In this document: in pieces, positions 28,271 to 36,875 of the stretch | How positions within the stretch are numbered: position 1 is the first letter of the stretch | Layout of the letters: every line of letters begins with the position of its first letter | Assembly: GCF_042685645.1 (NCBI RefSeq) | Contig: NZ_JBHUNX010000001.1 | Coordinates: forward strand, 992,001 to 1,056,000 | Reading direction: 5' to 3' | DNA length: 64,000 nt | Origin: Salininema proteolyticum | GTDB lineage: Bacteria > Actinomycetota > Actinomycetes > Mycobacteriales > Micromonosporaceae | Notes under the pieces: model-generated | The model's input: only the letters and a program-made list of their open reading frames with translations | What the model was told of the DNA's origin: nothing | Databases searched by the model: none | Program-made: the position numbers and the translations under genes

Positions 28271-28756
28271 TCAGACCACGGCCCCGTCGTCGGTCTCGTC
28301 GCGGTCGTCCTTCAAACGGTTGATCAACAGCCACACGCCCACGGCGAACAGCCCGATGCCGACCAGGCGGGCGAACGTGATCGGGAACGGCAGCCACTGC
28401 GGCCGGAACAGGATCACCAACGACACCAGGATCGACACCACCCCGCCGATCGCGTGCAGCGACGGCCAGGGGATCGGCGGCGGCTCCGGAGGAACGTACT
28501 CCTCCCGGTCCTCCTCGTCCTCGGGCAACTCGGCGTCCCACAAATCCAGCAGGCCCGGCTCCTCGTTCTCGGAGCGGTCCGCCACCGGCTCCTGCTCGGC
28601 CGCGGCGTCCGGCTCGGACTCCGCCTTCCGGTCGGCCTCGGCCTCCTTCTCGATCGCCTTCTCGGCCCCCGAGTCCTCCAGGCCGCCCACCAGCTCCCGG
28701 AACTTCTCGTCCACCTCGTCGGGGCCCAACGGCTCCTCGCGCTCGGACTCAGACAC
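28271..28756 (-). CDS. Membrane protein with long acidic N-terminus
   Basis: A 161-residue protein. Residues 1-90 are extremely Glu/Asp-rich and probably disordered (EREEPLGPDEVDEKFRELVG). Two helices follow: about 100-120 (LHAIGGVVSILVSLVILF) and 128-150 (PITFARLVGIGLFAVGVWLLI). Its start overlaps the 3' end of the hydrolase gene by 8 bp, so the two form an operon. This layout (acidic DUF308/YdbS-like membrane protein beside a lipase) is seen in actinobacteria, but I cannot name the family. Confidence 0.75.
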   Translation of the reverse strand: MSESEREEPLGPDEVDEKFRELVGGLEDSGAEKAIEKEAEADRKAESEPDAAAEQEPVADRSENEEPGLLDLWDAELPEDEEDREEYVPPEPPPIPWPSLHAIGGVVSILVSLVILFRPQWLPFPITFARLVGIGLFAVGVWLLINRLKDDRDETDDGAVV

Positions 28757-29516
28757 CGGAAGCCTCCTCGGCGAGCAGGGAACGGATGAACTCGACGCTC
28801 TCGGAGAAGATCAGCGGAGCGTCCCAGTCGAGCGTCGCCACGTGATAACTGCGCAGCAGGGTGGTGGCCTCCACCCGCTCCGACGACACCCCCGACTGGA
28901 CGATGGCGCTGGCCCGCGGGTTCACCACGTGGTCCTGGGCGCTGGTGAAGAGGCGGACCGGCACGGTCACGCGCGCGAGCTCGGCACGCGTCGTCTTCCA
29001 GCCGCGCCGCAACGCCGCATAGGCCGCCAGCGGAGTGCGGTCGGTGGTCGACTCGCGGACGTCGGGCTTGGAGATGTCCGACCCGATCGTGCCGACAGTC
29101 GGCACCAGCGGATGAACCCACTGCGCGAGGAAACCGTGCGGCTTGTCGTCCTTGATCGCGGGATTGACCAGGAGGATGCCCCGCAGGCGGTCCCCGTGCA
29201 GCTCGGCCAGGCGCAACGTCAGCGACCCGCCCATGGAAAGGCCCCCGGCGAAGACCGGAAGCCCGAACGACTCGGCCTTCTCCAGCGCGTCGACCAGCTC
29301 CGCGAACCACTGGTCCCAACCGGTGCCCGCCAACTCACGCCACGACCGGCCGTGACCGGGGAGGATGGGGGCGACGACATGGAAGCCCTCGTCCCTGAGG
29401 TGCTCCCCCCACGGCCGCATGCTCGCGGGGTCGCCGGTGAAGCCGTGGCACAACAGCACCGTCGCCTCTGCCTCGGCCCCGGCGTCGAAAACGAAAGGCT
29501 CGCTAGAAATACCCAC
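28749..29516 (-). CDS. Alpha/beta-fold carboxylesterase/monoacylglycerol lipase-like
   Basis: A 255-residue serine hydrolase beginning at GTG 29516 (MGISSEPFVF). The oxyanion-hole motif is CHGFTGDP (about 22-29), the nucleophile elbow GLSMGGS, the acid Asp is in SAQDHVV, and the His in SYHVATLD. These are the features of the Est30/monoglyceride lipase group that cleaves short- to medium-chain esters in the cytosol. No clear ribosome site precedes the GTG, so the message may be leaderless; an upstream in-frame extension is unlikely. It is divergent from an acyltransferase, hinting at lipid turnover. Confidence 0.9.
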   Translation of the reverse strand: MGISSEPFVFDAGAEAEATVLLCHGFTGDPASMRPWGEHLRDEGFHVVAPILPGHGRSWRELAGTGWDQWFAELVDALEKAESFGLPVFAGGLSMGGSLTLRLAELHGDRLRGILLVNPAIKDDKPHGFLAQWVHPLVPTVGTIGSDISKPDVRESTTDRTPLAAYAALRRGWKTTRAELARVTVPVRLFTSAQDHVVNPRASAIVQSGVSSERVEATTLLRSYHVATLDWDAPLIFSESVEFIRSLLAEEASGV

Positions 29517-29794
29517 GAATGAATTGTGACACGCGAACGGTCCCGCGAACCAGCAGCGCCGCCCCCGATGGCGTTTTCCCGTCCGCGCGGCGGGACCGCG
29601 CCCGGAGCCCGTAGGAGACCTCACCGCTGCCCGAACCACGGCCCTCCCACCGCGCGGCACCCGGCGGAACAAGGCGTCCCGAGCCTCCGAGCCGGGGTTT
29701 CCCGCCGGGACACCGCCGACCAAGGGTAATATCGACAGAAGTTCATTTCGCCCCGACGCGCGGCCGTTGGACGCCGGCCGCTAAAAAGGTAACC

Positions 29795-30481
29795 GTGCTC
29801 TATCAATCGATGAAGATCGTCCTAGGCCCCTTCCTCCGCCTACTGTGGCGCCCCGACGCCCGAGGAGTCGAGCACGTCCCCGAAGACGGACCCGCCATCC
29901 TGGCCGGCAACCACGTCTCCTTCTCCGACTCGGTGTTCATGCCCCTCGTCCTGCCCCGACGGGTCCGCTTCATCGCCAAGGCCGAATACTTCACCGAGAA
30001 GGGCGTCAAAGGCTGGCTGAAACGCAACACCCTGACCGGGATCGGCTCCATCCCCGTGGACCGCTCCGGAGGAGACGAGGCCACCCGCGCCCTCCTGGCG
30101 GCGCAGCGGGTCGTGGAGAACGGCGAGCTGTTCGGCATCTACCCGGAGGGAACGCGCTCGCCCGACGGCAGACTCTACAAGGGAAAGACCGGCGTGGCGC
30201 GCCTGGCGCTCACCACCGGGGCGCCGGTCGTCCCGGTCGCCATGCTCAACACGGGAGAACTGCAGCCCATCGGCAGGAAGTTCCCCAGAATCGGCAGAGT
30301 CCGGCTGGTCTTCGGAGAACCCCTGGACTTCTCCCGCTACTCGGCCCACTCCTACGACCGAGCCTTCGAACGGGCCGTCACCGACGAGATCATGGACGCC
30401 ATCCGCGGACTGTCCGGACAGGAATACGTCGACTCCTACGCCGCCGACGTCAAATCGCGATCCGACGACGCGCTCGGCTGA
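29795..30481 (+). CDS. 1-acyl-sn-glycerol-3-phosphate acyltransferase (PlsC-like)
   Basis: A 228-residue LPLAT-family acyltransferase from GTG 29795. Motif I NHVSFSD (NHx4D, about 39-45), the substrate loop around GSIPVDRSGGD, and motif III YPEGTRSPDG (about 116-125) are intact, followed by PVVPVAMLNTGE. It would acylate lysophosphatidic acid at sn-2 at the inner membrane face. The N-terminal segment (MKIVLGPFLRLLW) can lie on the membrane. The 200 bp to the next gene hold nothing evident. Confidence 0.92.
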   Translation: MLYQSMKIVLGPFLRLLWRPDARGVEHVPEDGPAILAGNHVSFSDSVFMPLVLPRRVRFIAKAEYFTEKGVKGWLKRNTLTGIGSIPVDRSGGDEATRALLAAQRVVENGELFGIYPEGTRSPDGRLYKGKTGVARLALTTGAPVVPVAMLNTGELQPIGRKFPRIGRVRLVFGEPLDFSRYSAHSYDRAFERAVTDEIMDAIRGLSGQEYVDSYAADVKSRSDDALG

Positions 30482-30686
30482 CGGGCCCCGCACGCCCGGC
30501 CGGGGAGATCGCCGAACGACACGGAGAAGGAGGCTTCGCCGCCGGTCACGGCACCGGGAATGACCGCGGAGCCGGCGGAGGCGGTCCACCGCGACCACGG
30601 AGCGGCCACCGGTCGGCCGGTGCGCCGTCCCACTCGAATCCACAGTGGCCCGGGCCCGACGCCCGCCCGATCCCGGAGTCGGAGGA

Positions 30687-31376
30687 CTACTGCTCGCTGA
30701 AACCCGCGCGCTTGCGCAGCGCGGCCAGATCGAGGATGAGGATCTTACGGCCCTCGGTGCGCAGCCAACCGCGCGACGAGAAGATGCCGATCGCCTGGTT
30801 GACGCTCTGCCGAGAACCGCCCGCCATCTCGGCCAGCTGGGTCTGGTTCAGCTCGATCGTCGGGAACTGGGACGAACGCTTCTGATCGGCCAGCCGCACC
30901 AGCGTCTTGGCGACGCGGCCCGGCAGGTCCAGGAAGACGTGGTCGCTGGACTGCTCCGTCAGGCGGCGGACGATCGCGCCCATGGACCGCAGCACGGCGT
31001 CCAACATATGCGGCGAGGCGTGCACCAGTTCGAGGAAGGACGTTCGCGACAGCGCCAGCGCCTCGACCTCTTCGAGCGCTTCGGCGGAGGCCGACCGCCG
31101 GGAACCGTCCAGCAGCGACACCTCTCCGAGCACTTCGGGCGCCCGGGCCACGTGCAACATGGCGCGCTCGCCGGTGGCGGCGGTGCGGAAGACGCTGACC
31201 GATCCCGAACGGATCATGATGAGGGACTCGCCCGGTTCCCCTTCGAAGAACAGCAGCCTTCCGCGAAGGTAGCGGCGGGGGACGGCCACCTCGGCGATCT
31301 GCTTGCGCGAATCGGCGTCCAGTCCGGCGAACATGGCCACACCTGCGAGCGGGTCGTCAGACGGGTGTACGCCCAT
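30687..31376 (-). CDS. Crp/Fnr-family transcription regulator
   Basis: A 229-residue regulator from ATG 31376 (GGGGAGAG before it); a longer upstream frame lacks a ribosome site. Residues 10-125 are a cyclic-nucleotide-binding jelly roll (GRLLFFEGEPGESLIMIRSG, VLGEVSLLDGSRRSASAEAL matching the phosphate-binding cassette GE-x-x-L-x10-R-A). A long dimer helix precedes the winged HTH (TQLAEMAGGSRQSVNQAIGIF). It resembles the mycobacterial/streptomycete Crp that binds cAMP and controls central metabolism and germination. No iron-sulphur Cys set is present. Confidence 0.93.
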   Translation of the reverse strand: MGVHPSDDPLAGVAMFAGLDADSRKQIAEVAVPRRYLRGRLLFFEGEPGESLIMIRSGSVSVFRTAATGERAMLHVARAPEVLGEVSLLDGSRRSASAEALEEVEALALSRTSFLELVHASPHMLDAVLRSMGAIVRRLTEQSSDHVFLDLPGRVAKTLVRLADQKRSSQFPTIELNQTQLAEMAGGSRQSVNQAIGIFSSRGWLRTEGRKILILDLAALRKRAGFSEQ

Positions 31377-31706
31377 ATCTCTCCCCTTTCGACGGAACCG
31401 TGGGTAATTAGGTCCCTTCTTATGATCGCTGTCTTTTCTGTCCTTGTACAGAGGTTGGTAGGAGGTAATTGGCATGGATGCCCTGTCCTGGGCGATCGTC
31501 GCGTGACCGTCCGTCGTTGCCGTGTACGATTCTATCCGCGAAAGTTATACTAGTATGTCTGCTTTGACCGATTTACTCCGGTCCCCGTCCAGGCCGGGAG
31601 CCAGACCTTGATCTTATGGCGTAATGTCGAAAGAGAACGGTTAGCCGACACGCGAACACGAGTCTCATGCGAAAGTACGAGGCCACATCCCACGAAAGGT
31701 TGATGC
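31377..31706. promoter_or_regulatory. Divergent promoter region between crp and RNase AS genes
   Basis: 330 bp without a gene, AT-richer than its surroundings. It contains TATACT and the palindrome ACTAGT near 31549 that could be part of -10 elements; no clear -35 pairing or operator could be assigned. Confidence 0.4.
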
Positions 31707-32243
31707 GTGCCCTACAGGTACTTCTACGACACTGAGTTCATCGAGAACGGTGAGACGATCGACCTCGTCTCGATCGGCGTAGTCGACGAGCACGGCCGCG
31801 AGTACTATGCCATCTCCACGGAGTTCAACCCCGACGCGGCGGGCGAGTGGGTTCGGCGCAACGTTCTGGACAAACTCCCGGCCCCCGGCGACAAGCGCTG
31901 GAAGGACCGCTCCACGATCCGCGACGAGCTCTACGAGTTCCTCGTGTCCCCGGTCCGCAAGAAGGGCGGCACCCACCCCGGCGAGCGTGTCGAGCTGTGG
32001 GCCTGGTTCGGAGCCTACGACCACGTCGCCTACGCGCAGCTGTGGGGGACCATGCCGGCCCTCCCCAAGGCCCTGCCCCGCATGACGAAGGACCTGCGCC
32101 AGCGCTGGGACGACCTGGGGCGCCCCGAGCTTCCGCAGGCAGAGGACCACGAACTGCACGACGCGCTGGGCGACGCGCGGCACAACCTGCGCCGCTGGAG
32201 GACTCTGGAGAAGCAGCGCCAGTCGGTCGGCTGGAAGAACTAG
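31707..32243 (+). CDS. RNase AS (polyadenylate-specific 3'-5' exoribonuclease)
   Basis: A 178-residue DEDD-type exoribonuclease, orthologous in pattern to M. tuberculosis Rv2179c, which prefers 3'-poly(A) RNA. The first acidic pair is FYDTEFIENG (Asp8, Glu10). The middle Asp is in WFGAYDHVAYAQLWG. The last motif HELHDALGDARHNLRR supplies the general-base His and final Asp. Its start is GTG 31707 after GAAAGG. It is a single gene with a short 5' leader, and length matches the family. Confidence 0.92.
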   Translation: MPYRYFYDTEFIENGETIDLVSIGVVDEHGREYYAISTEFNPDAAGEWVRRNVLDKLPAPGDKRWKDRSTIRDELYEFLVSPVRKKGGTHPGERVELWAWFGAYDHVAYAQLWGTMPALPKALPRMTKDLRQRWDDLGRPELPQAEDHELHDALGDARHNLRRWRTLEKQRQSVGWKN

Positions 32244-33092
32244 CCGCCTCCCGGAACCCAGGGGCAGTTCGACGGAGCCTTCGAGCGGCCACGTCGAGTG
32301 CCCGCCATCGGCATCCCCGCCCCACCCCGACGACGGACGAGCGAAGTACCAGACGCTCTCCGCACGAAGACTTCTACGGGAACGCTCTGACTCCCCGAGC
32401 CGGCACGAGCCTCCCGCACTCCCGATTCCGTACGCGGCCGCCCGTGCGCCGGCACGGCGCGCGGTCCGCGATGCGACGGTCGTGACCCGGAGGCCGCCCG
32501 CGTCTCCCGCCGGCGTTTCGCCGTGCCCCGCAGTGCGACGGTCGCTCGCGGCGGCCATGGCCCGATCCTCCCGGCCTGGACAGGACCGCCCTGATGTGCT
32601 CCGACTCGGTTGGGCCCGACCCGATGTTCCACGGCTCGGTCGGACCTGCCTCTGCCCGGACCGACCCGACGTTCCCCGACCCGGCCGGACCCGCCTCTGC
32701 CCGGACCGACCCGACGTTCCCCGACCCGGCCGGACCCGCCTCTGCCCGGACCAGACTCTGCCCGGACCGACCGTGCCTGGGCCGACCCGACCCGACACGC
32801 CCCTCGGCCCGCGATATCCGCACGTCCACCCGACCCCGGCTCCGCTCTCGTGTTCGATTGCGTTCCGTACCTTCGCGCTGACGCCCCGGCGTTCCGGGGC
32901 CCGGCGGACGCACATGCCGTCCTGCGGACGCGGTCCTGTGCCGCGTGTCCTCTCCCTCCCCGCAGGCCCGCCCGCCCGGGCCCGATACGGTAAGCTCATA
33001 ACCGGCAAAGGCGCCCATTTCAACGGGTGACGACCCCATATCTGCGCGGTCGGCCTCCCGGCTGGACATTAACGACGCAAGGAGAATTCCGC
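32244..33092. other. Extremely GC-rich 850-bp gap, no convincing gene
   Basis: Open frames exist on both strands but are repeats of Pro/Arg/Asp/Gly codons without ribosome sites or recognisable domains. The segment holds the 45-bp tandem repeat described separately. The pfk ribosome site and leader lie at its right end. Confidence 0.5.
32617..32752. repeat. 45-bp tandem repeat (about three copies)
   Basis: Two complete 45-bp units (32644-32688 and 32689-32733) are identical except one base. A degenerate partial copy precedes them (32617-32643) and a 19-bp partial copy follows (from 32734). Each unit contains TGCCCGGACCGACCCGACG and CCCCGACCCGGCCGG. The unit length is a multiple of three, but no plausible protein spans it. 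Confidence 0.85.
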
Positions 33093-34121
33093 ATGCGCAT
33101 TGGCGTGCTCACCGGCGGCGGAGACTGCCCCGGCCTCAACGCGGTCATCCGCGGAGCGGTCCGCAAAGGCACCAAGGAATACGGTCACGAGTTCATCGGG
33201 TTCCGCTACGGCTGGAAGGGCCCGATCGAGGGCATCACCCAGCCGCTGAACTGGGACATCGTGGAAGGCATCTACGACCAGGGCGGCACCATCCTCCGCT
33301 CCAGCCGCACCAACCCCTACAAGGTCGAGGGCGGCGTCGAGGCCATTCGCAAGAACATGGCCGAGCTGGGCGTGGACGCGCTCATCGCCATCGGTGGCGA
33401 GGACACCCTGGGCGTGGCCAAGAAGCTCACCGACGACGGCATCAACTGCGTCGGCGTTCCGAAGACCATCGACAACGACCTCAACGCCACGGACTACACC
33501 TTCGGCTTCGACACGGCCGTCAACATCGCCACCGAGGCGATCGACCGCCTGTGGACCACCGCCGAGAGCCACGAGCGCGCCATCGTCGTCGAGATCATGG
33601 GCCGCCACGCCGGCTGGATGACCCTGCACGCGGGCATGGCCGGCGGCGCCAACGTCATCCTGATCCCCGAGGTCGAGTTCGACATCAAGCAGGTCATCGA
33701 GCACGTCCAGGCCCGCTTCGACGAGGGCAAGGCCTCCATCATCGCCTGCTCCGAGGGCGCCATGGCCAAGGGCGGCGAGATGCAGACCAAGGACGCCGAG
33801 GTCGACGCCTTCGGCCACGTCAAGCTGGGCGGCGTCGGCGACTGGGTCGCCGACCAGATCACCAAGGGCACCGGCCGCGAGACGCGCGCCGTCGTCCTGG
33901 GGCACACCCAGCGCGGCGGATCGCCGTCGGCCTTCGACCGCGTCCTGGCCACCCGTCTGGGCCTGCAGGCCGCCGACTCCGTCAACGAGGGCGATTTCGG
34001 CAAGATGATGGCCATGCAGGGCACCGACATCGTCCGCGTCCCGCTGGCCGAGGCCACCGCCGAGCTCAAGACCGTTCCGGTCGAGCGCTACAGCGAGGCC
34101 GAGGCCTTCTTCGGGCTGTAA
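33093..34121 (+). CDS. pfkA: 6-phosphofructokinase, residues predict pyrophosphate-dependent type
   Basis: A 342-residue PFK (ATG 33093, AAGGAGA upstream) of the actinobacterial group III. The phosphate-donor loop is GGGDCPGLN (8-16), catalytic PKTIDND (123-129, general base Asp127), and fructose-6-P motifs are MGRHAGW and EGA. In this family Gly104/Gly124 mark ATP-dependent enzymes and Asp104/Lys124 mark PPi-dependent ones. Here the sequence reads GGEDT with Asp104 and PKT with Lys124, as in the Amycolatopsis methanolica PPi-PFK. It would phosphorylate fructose-6-phosphate reversibly using PPi. It is a single gene followed by a strong terminator. Confidence 0.93.
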   Translation: MRIGVLTGGGDCPGLNAVIRGAVRKGTKEYGHEFIGFRYGWKGPIEGITQPLNWDIVEGIYDQGGTILRSSRTNPYKVEGGVEAIRKNMAELGVDALIAIGGEDTLGVAKKLTDDGINCVGVPKTIDNDLNATDYTFGFDTAVNIATEAIDRLWTTAESHERAIVVEIMGRHAGWMTLHAGMAGGANVILIPEVEFDIKQVIEHVQARFDEGKASIIACSEGAMAKGGEMQTKDAEVDAFGHVKLGGVGDWVADQITKGTGRETRAVVLGHTQRGGSPSAFDRVLATRLGLQAADSVNEGDFGKMMAMQGTDIVRVPLAEATAELKTVPVERYSEAEAFFGL

Positions 34122-34221
34122 AGACCACAGGAGGCCTTCGAGCGATCGGGGACCGAGCGGCTTTCGGGCGGTGAACACCCGGGAGCCGCAAGGACCGGAC
34201 GAAAGTTCGAAACTCCGCCGA

Positions 34222-34270
34222 GACCGGGGGCTCGAGCATGCGCACTTCGCGTCTGCTCGAGCCCCCGGTC
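34222..34270 (+). terminator. Strong hairpin terminator after pfk
   Basis: A perfect 17-bp stem (34222-34238 with 34254-34270, GACCGGGGGCTCGAGCA and its complement) encloses a 15-nt loop that can itself pair. It lies 100 bp after the pfk stop. Confidence 0.8.
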
Positions 34271-34287
34271 CCGTTTCGGCACCGACG

Positions 34288-34341
34288 AATGCCGGACAGC
34301 TCGGGCGTTTGGGCACTGAGAAATGCCGGACTGCTCGGGCG
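34288..34341. repeat. Imperfect direct repeat in the pfk downstream gap
   Basis: AATGCCGGACAGCTCGGGCG (34288-34307) recurs as AATGCCGGACTGCTCGGGCG (34322-34341), one mismatch. The gap 34122-34515 contains no gene otherwise. Confidence 0.5.
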
Positions 34342-34515
34342 CTTTCGTCGCGGCGAACCGATCCGGCGAGCCGGAGCAATTCCGCGATGGCAGTGGCCGG
34401 AATACGCCTCCGGAGTGGGGGCAGCGGGGCGGGACGGGAAGACCATGGCGATGAGTGCTAGGTCACGTAGGGTATCTAAGGCGTCACTTGTCCTCCGGAG
34501 AATCGTTAACGGGGC

Positions 34516-34899
34516 ATGCCGACTCTTCTCACCGCTCCCGCAATGGAGGCCGTTCCCCGGCTCACCGACTTCCGTTACCACCGGACCATCTACGACATCG
34601 GCTTCGAGGGTGTGGACCTGCCCGGCCTCGACGCGGACTTCTACCGGCGCTCCACCCCCGCAGGCGTCCTCAGCGTCGGGGTCTACCGCCTCCGCGGACA
34701 GGAGACCCACCGGGCCTGGGGCTGGGTCGGCGAGGAGCACTGCGCCTACCACGCCGTGGTCGATCCGTACTCGGGCATGCTTCAGGGGCCCGTCCCCGGC
34801 TGTCCGGACTTCGCGGTCCTCAAACTGGGCGACAGGCCCTACGGCTTCACGGTCGTCGACGCGGCCGGGCTATGCCGAACTTTCCTGCTCAGCCTCTGA
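34516..34899 (+). CDS. Hypothetical protein
   Basis: A 127-residue soluble protein of unknown family, rich in aromatics and Gly. It reads as an alpha/beta domain (DFRYHRTIYDIGFEGVDLPG, GVLSVGVYRLRGQE, CAYHAVVDPYSGMLQGP, DFAVLKLGDRPYGFTVVD). Third-position GC supports coding. Its 3' end overlaps the convergent membrane-protein gene by 30 bp. No function can be offered. Confidence 0.6.
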   Translation: MPTLLTAPAMEAVPRLTDFRYHRTIYDIGFEGVDLPGLDADFYRRSTPAGVLSVGVYRLRGQETHRAWGWVGEEHCAYHAVVDPYSGMLQGPVPGCPDFAVLKLGDRPYGFTVVDAAGLCRTFLLSL

Positions 34900-35259
34900 T
34901 GCCCGCTGCAGTGCCGCCGCTCGGCGCGTGTAGAGCACCGCGAGTGCCGTGACGGTCAGGCCGACGGCGAGGCCGTAGCCCTTCATGGCGTGTGAGACGC
35001 CGGGGGCGAACGCCAGGACGGCGACCGGCACTTGGACGATGCCGATGAGCGCCGCCATGAGCCAGCGGTTCTGTCCCCGTCCCCAGGCGAGCGCCGTGAC
35101 GACGGGCGCCGCCACGATGAGCAGGCTCGCGATGTCGAGGAACCAGTGAAGAGCGGGACTGCTGACGCGGTCGTGCTGGAATGCCATCGCGGGGGACGCC
35201 ACGGACAGCCCCCCGACCACAGTTGCGCTGAAAAGGGCAAGACGACGTGTGCGTGTCAT
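34870..35259 (-). CDS. Hypothetical membrane protein
   Basis: A 129-residue protein from ATG 35259 (AGGAGG seven bases upstream). It has a signal-like first helix (LALFSATVVGGLSVASPAMA) and three more helices (about 37-55, 64-80, 90-108), with an acidic tail. The pattern resembles small actinobacterial four-helix membrane proteins of unknown role. Confidence 0.7.
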   Translation of the reverse strand: MTRTRRLALFSATVVGGLSVASPAMAFQHDRVSSPALHWFLDIASLLIVAAPVVTALAWGRGQNRWLMAALIGIVQVPVAVLAFAPGVSHAMKGYGLAVGLTVTALAVLYTRRAAALQRASEAEQESSA

Positions 35260-35657
35260 TGCCACACCTCCTATTCGCATAGGCATTCACCATAGGGGCG
35301 CCGTGGGAAAGGAACTGTCGGGAATGCGTCTCTGAAGCTGTCCGCTACCGGTCAGCGGCGATTCACGTTCAGGGGTTGCGCAATGCGGAAAGCCTTGCCT
35401 TACTTACTTTCTGGTAACACTTGCCGTGGGCACGATCTCATTTCACATTGCGCGCCCGGCGATTGCGGTGCACAGGAACAACGGGTAAGCTGAAGTACCG
35501 TTGAAGTCCACTTGAATTCCCCTGGGACGCAATGACGGCGACAGGGAGCGGAAAGTCGGACCATCCCCGCCCGGAACTCACTCGATCGGGTGAAGTCAAT
35601 TTAGTGTGCCCGCTATCGGTCCCATTTTGGAACCAAGAAACCTGTGAAGGAGAATTC
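35260..35657. other. Promoter-bearing gap upstream of the YWDRxGH-family gene
   Basis: Nearly 400 bp of lower GC without a gene. The ribosome site GAAGGAG of the next gene is at its right edge. No clear operator or hairpin was found. Confidence 0.4.
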
Positions 35658-36059
35658 GTGTCACTGGTGACCTTGTTCAAGGTGAGCATTACGAACGTTA
35701 TCAGTCTGGCTCCCGGTGAATCTGACAGGGCATCGCGAAGGCGCCGGAGCGAGCTGGCGCAGGTCAAGGAAATGTTCGGCGATATGAAGGAGCAGAGGCG
35801 CACACTGTACCTCAAGGGGTACCGGCGCGGGGACAACGAGCTCCAGGAGGTCTATTGGGACCGGATGGGGCATGAAAGGGTGATTCCCTGGAAGCTCGCC
35901 GGCAGCATGAACCGTCACTTCACCGATATGAACCGGATTGAGGCCTACGAGGACGGCCCGAGCACGGGAACGTTGAAGAGGATGCGGAAGAATCTCGTCA
36001 AGGACCTCCCGAAGTTCCGGCACAGCATCGCACAGGTGAGCTTCAAGGTGGACGAATGA
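35658..36059 (+). CDS. Small protein of the YWDRxGH family, copy 1
   Basis: A 133-residue basic protein from GTG 35658 (GAAGGAG site). It is all-helical by appearance. The core reads LYLKGYRRGDNELQEVYWDRMGHERVIPWKLAG, then GPSTGTLKRMRKNLVKDLPKFRHSI. The gene at 36876 encodes a paralogue sharing YWDRxGHxxVxPWxLA and GPSxxxLKxxRxxLxxxxPxF. I know no described family with this signature. There is no signal or membrane segment. The pair may act as a hetero-oligomer, or the sequence may be recently duplicated and diverged. Confidence 0.7.
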   Translation: MSLVTLFKVSITNVISLAPGESDRASRRRRSELAQVKEMFGDMKEQRRTLYLKGYRRGDNELQEVYWDRMGHERVIPWKLAGSMNRHFTDMNRIEAYEDGPSTGTLKRMRKNLVKDLPKFRHSIAQVSFKVDE

Positions 36060-36102
36060 TCCGCTGTGCCGGCGAAATCGGCCGACACCCCGCCGACCGC
36101 TC

Positions 36103-36222
36103 TCACCGGCGCCGGTTGAGGGCCATCCAGATCCCGGACAGGCCTAGGGTGGCCACCGCGCCGAGCAGCCCGAGGAACAGTGCGAGGTCGATGACGGCCT
36201 CGCGGGAGAACTCCCACTCCAT
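36103..36222 (-). CDS. Possible 39-residue membrane protein
   Basis: ATG 36222 follows GAAGG; the product is MEWEFSREAVIDLALFLGLL then a second hydrophobic part (GAVATLGLSGIW) and a basic end (NRRR). It is one transmembrane helix with correct positive-inside charge. It is too short to judge by codon use; it lies between the two YWDRxGH paralogues on the other strand. Confidence 0.45.
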   Translation of the reverse strand: MEWEFSREAVIDLALFLGLLGAVATLGLSGIWMALNRRR

Positions 36223-36875
36223 ACCTTCAGACTGCCATATGAGCTGCGGCTTTTGAAGCATCGGCGTGGTCGCCGGGACGGTTTTCAGCGACGGATTCGC
36301 GACAGTTCGCCCTGTTCCGTCTGGAACGGCGGAAAGGGGAGGAGTGCGCTTGGCGGGGACGGCGGTAATGAACCGGCCTCGGAATTCCGAAGCCCGGCGG
36401 TGTCGCGGGGACAGCGGCGGTGAACCGGCTCCGGCGGGACGAGGCGAGGCGGCTTCGCAGTGGTGGTGGCGCTTTGCGGCGGGCGGGTCTTTGCCGGTAC
36501 CCGCCCCGGGCCGTCTTTCCGGGGGTCCTCTGCGCGCATCTTCAACGCGGAGCACGGGATCGCCACCGGGCGCGGTGAGGGACGCCTTCACACGGGTTGT
36601 TTCCGCTATCGTGCCCGCGTCGACGCGGACACCGGGAATAGGCCATCGACCGGTACCACGATGCGTCCCTCGCGCCAGCGCCGACGCGGACACCGGTTCC
36701 GCACGTAGCGGGGCGATCTGGACGTTTTCGGTGTTGTCTTGTGTACCAAGCGTTCTGATCTCGAACGGGGGTGTAGTCTATCGGGACCCGGCCTTCCCAG
36801 GGCCGGGACGCGCCTCTCGGCCCCGTGCCGGCGGCGTGCGAAAGGCCGGATTGTCAACTCTATCGAGGAGAGGTT
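36223..36875. other. Gap without a convincing gene
   Basis: Open frames on both strands lack ribosome sites and known domains. AT-rich patches near 36730-36790 probably hold the promoter of the second YWDRxGH gene. Confidence 0.4.

Noticed and set aside
32617..32752. CRISPR array
   Set aside because: Units are directly adjacent with no unique spacers and no cas genes are nearby.
32482..33030. 182-codon frame over the tandem repeats
   Set aside because: Composition is repeat-driven (Pro/Arg/Asp), with no ribosome site or domain.
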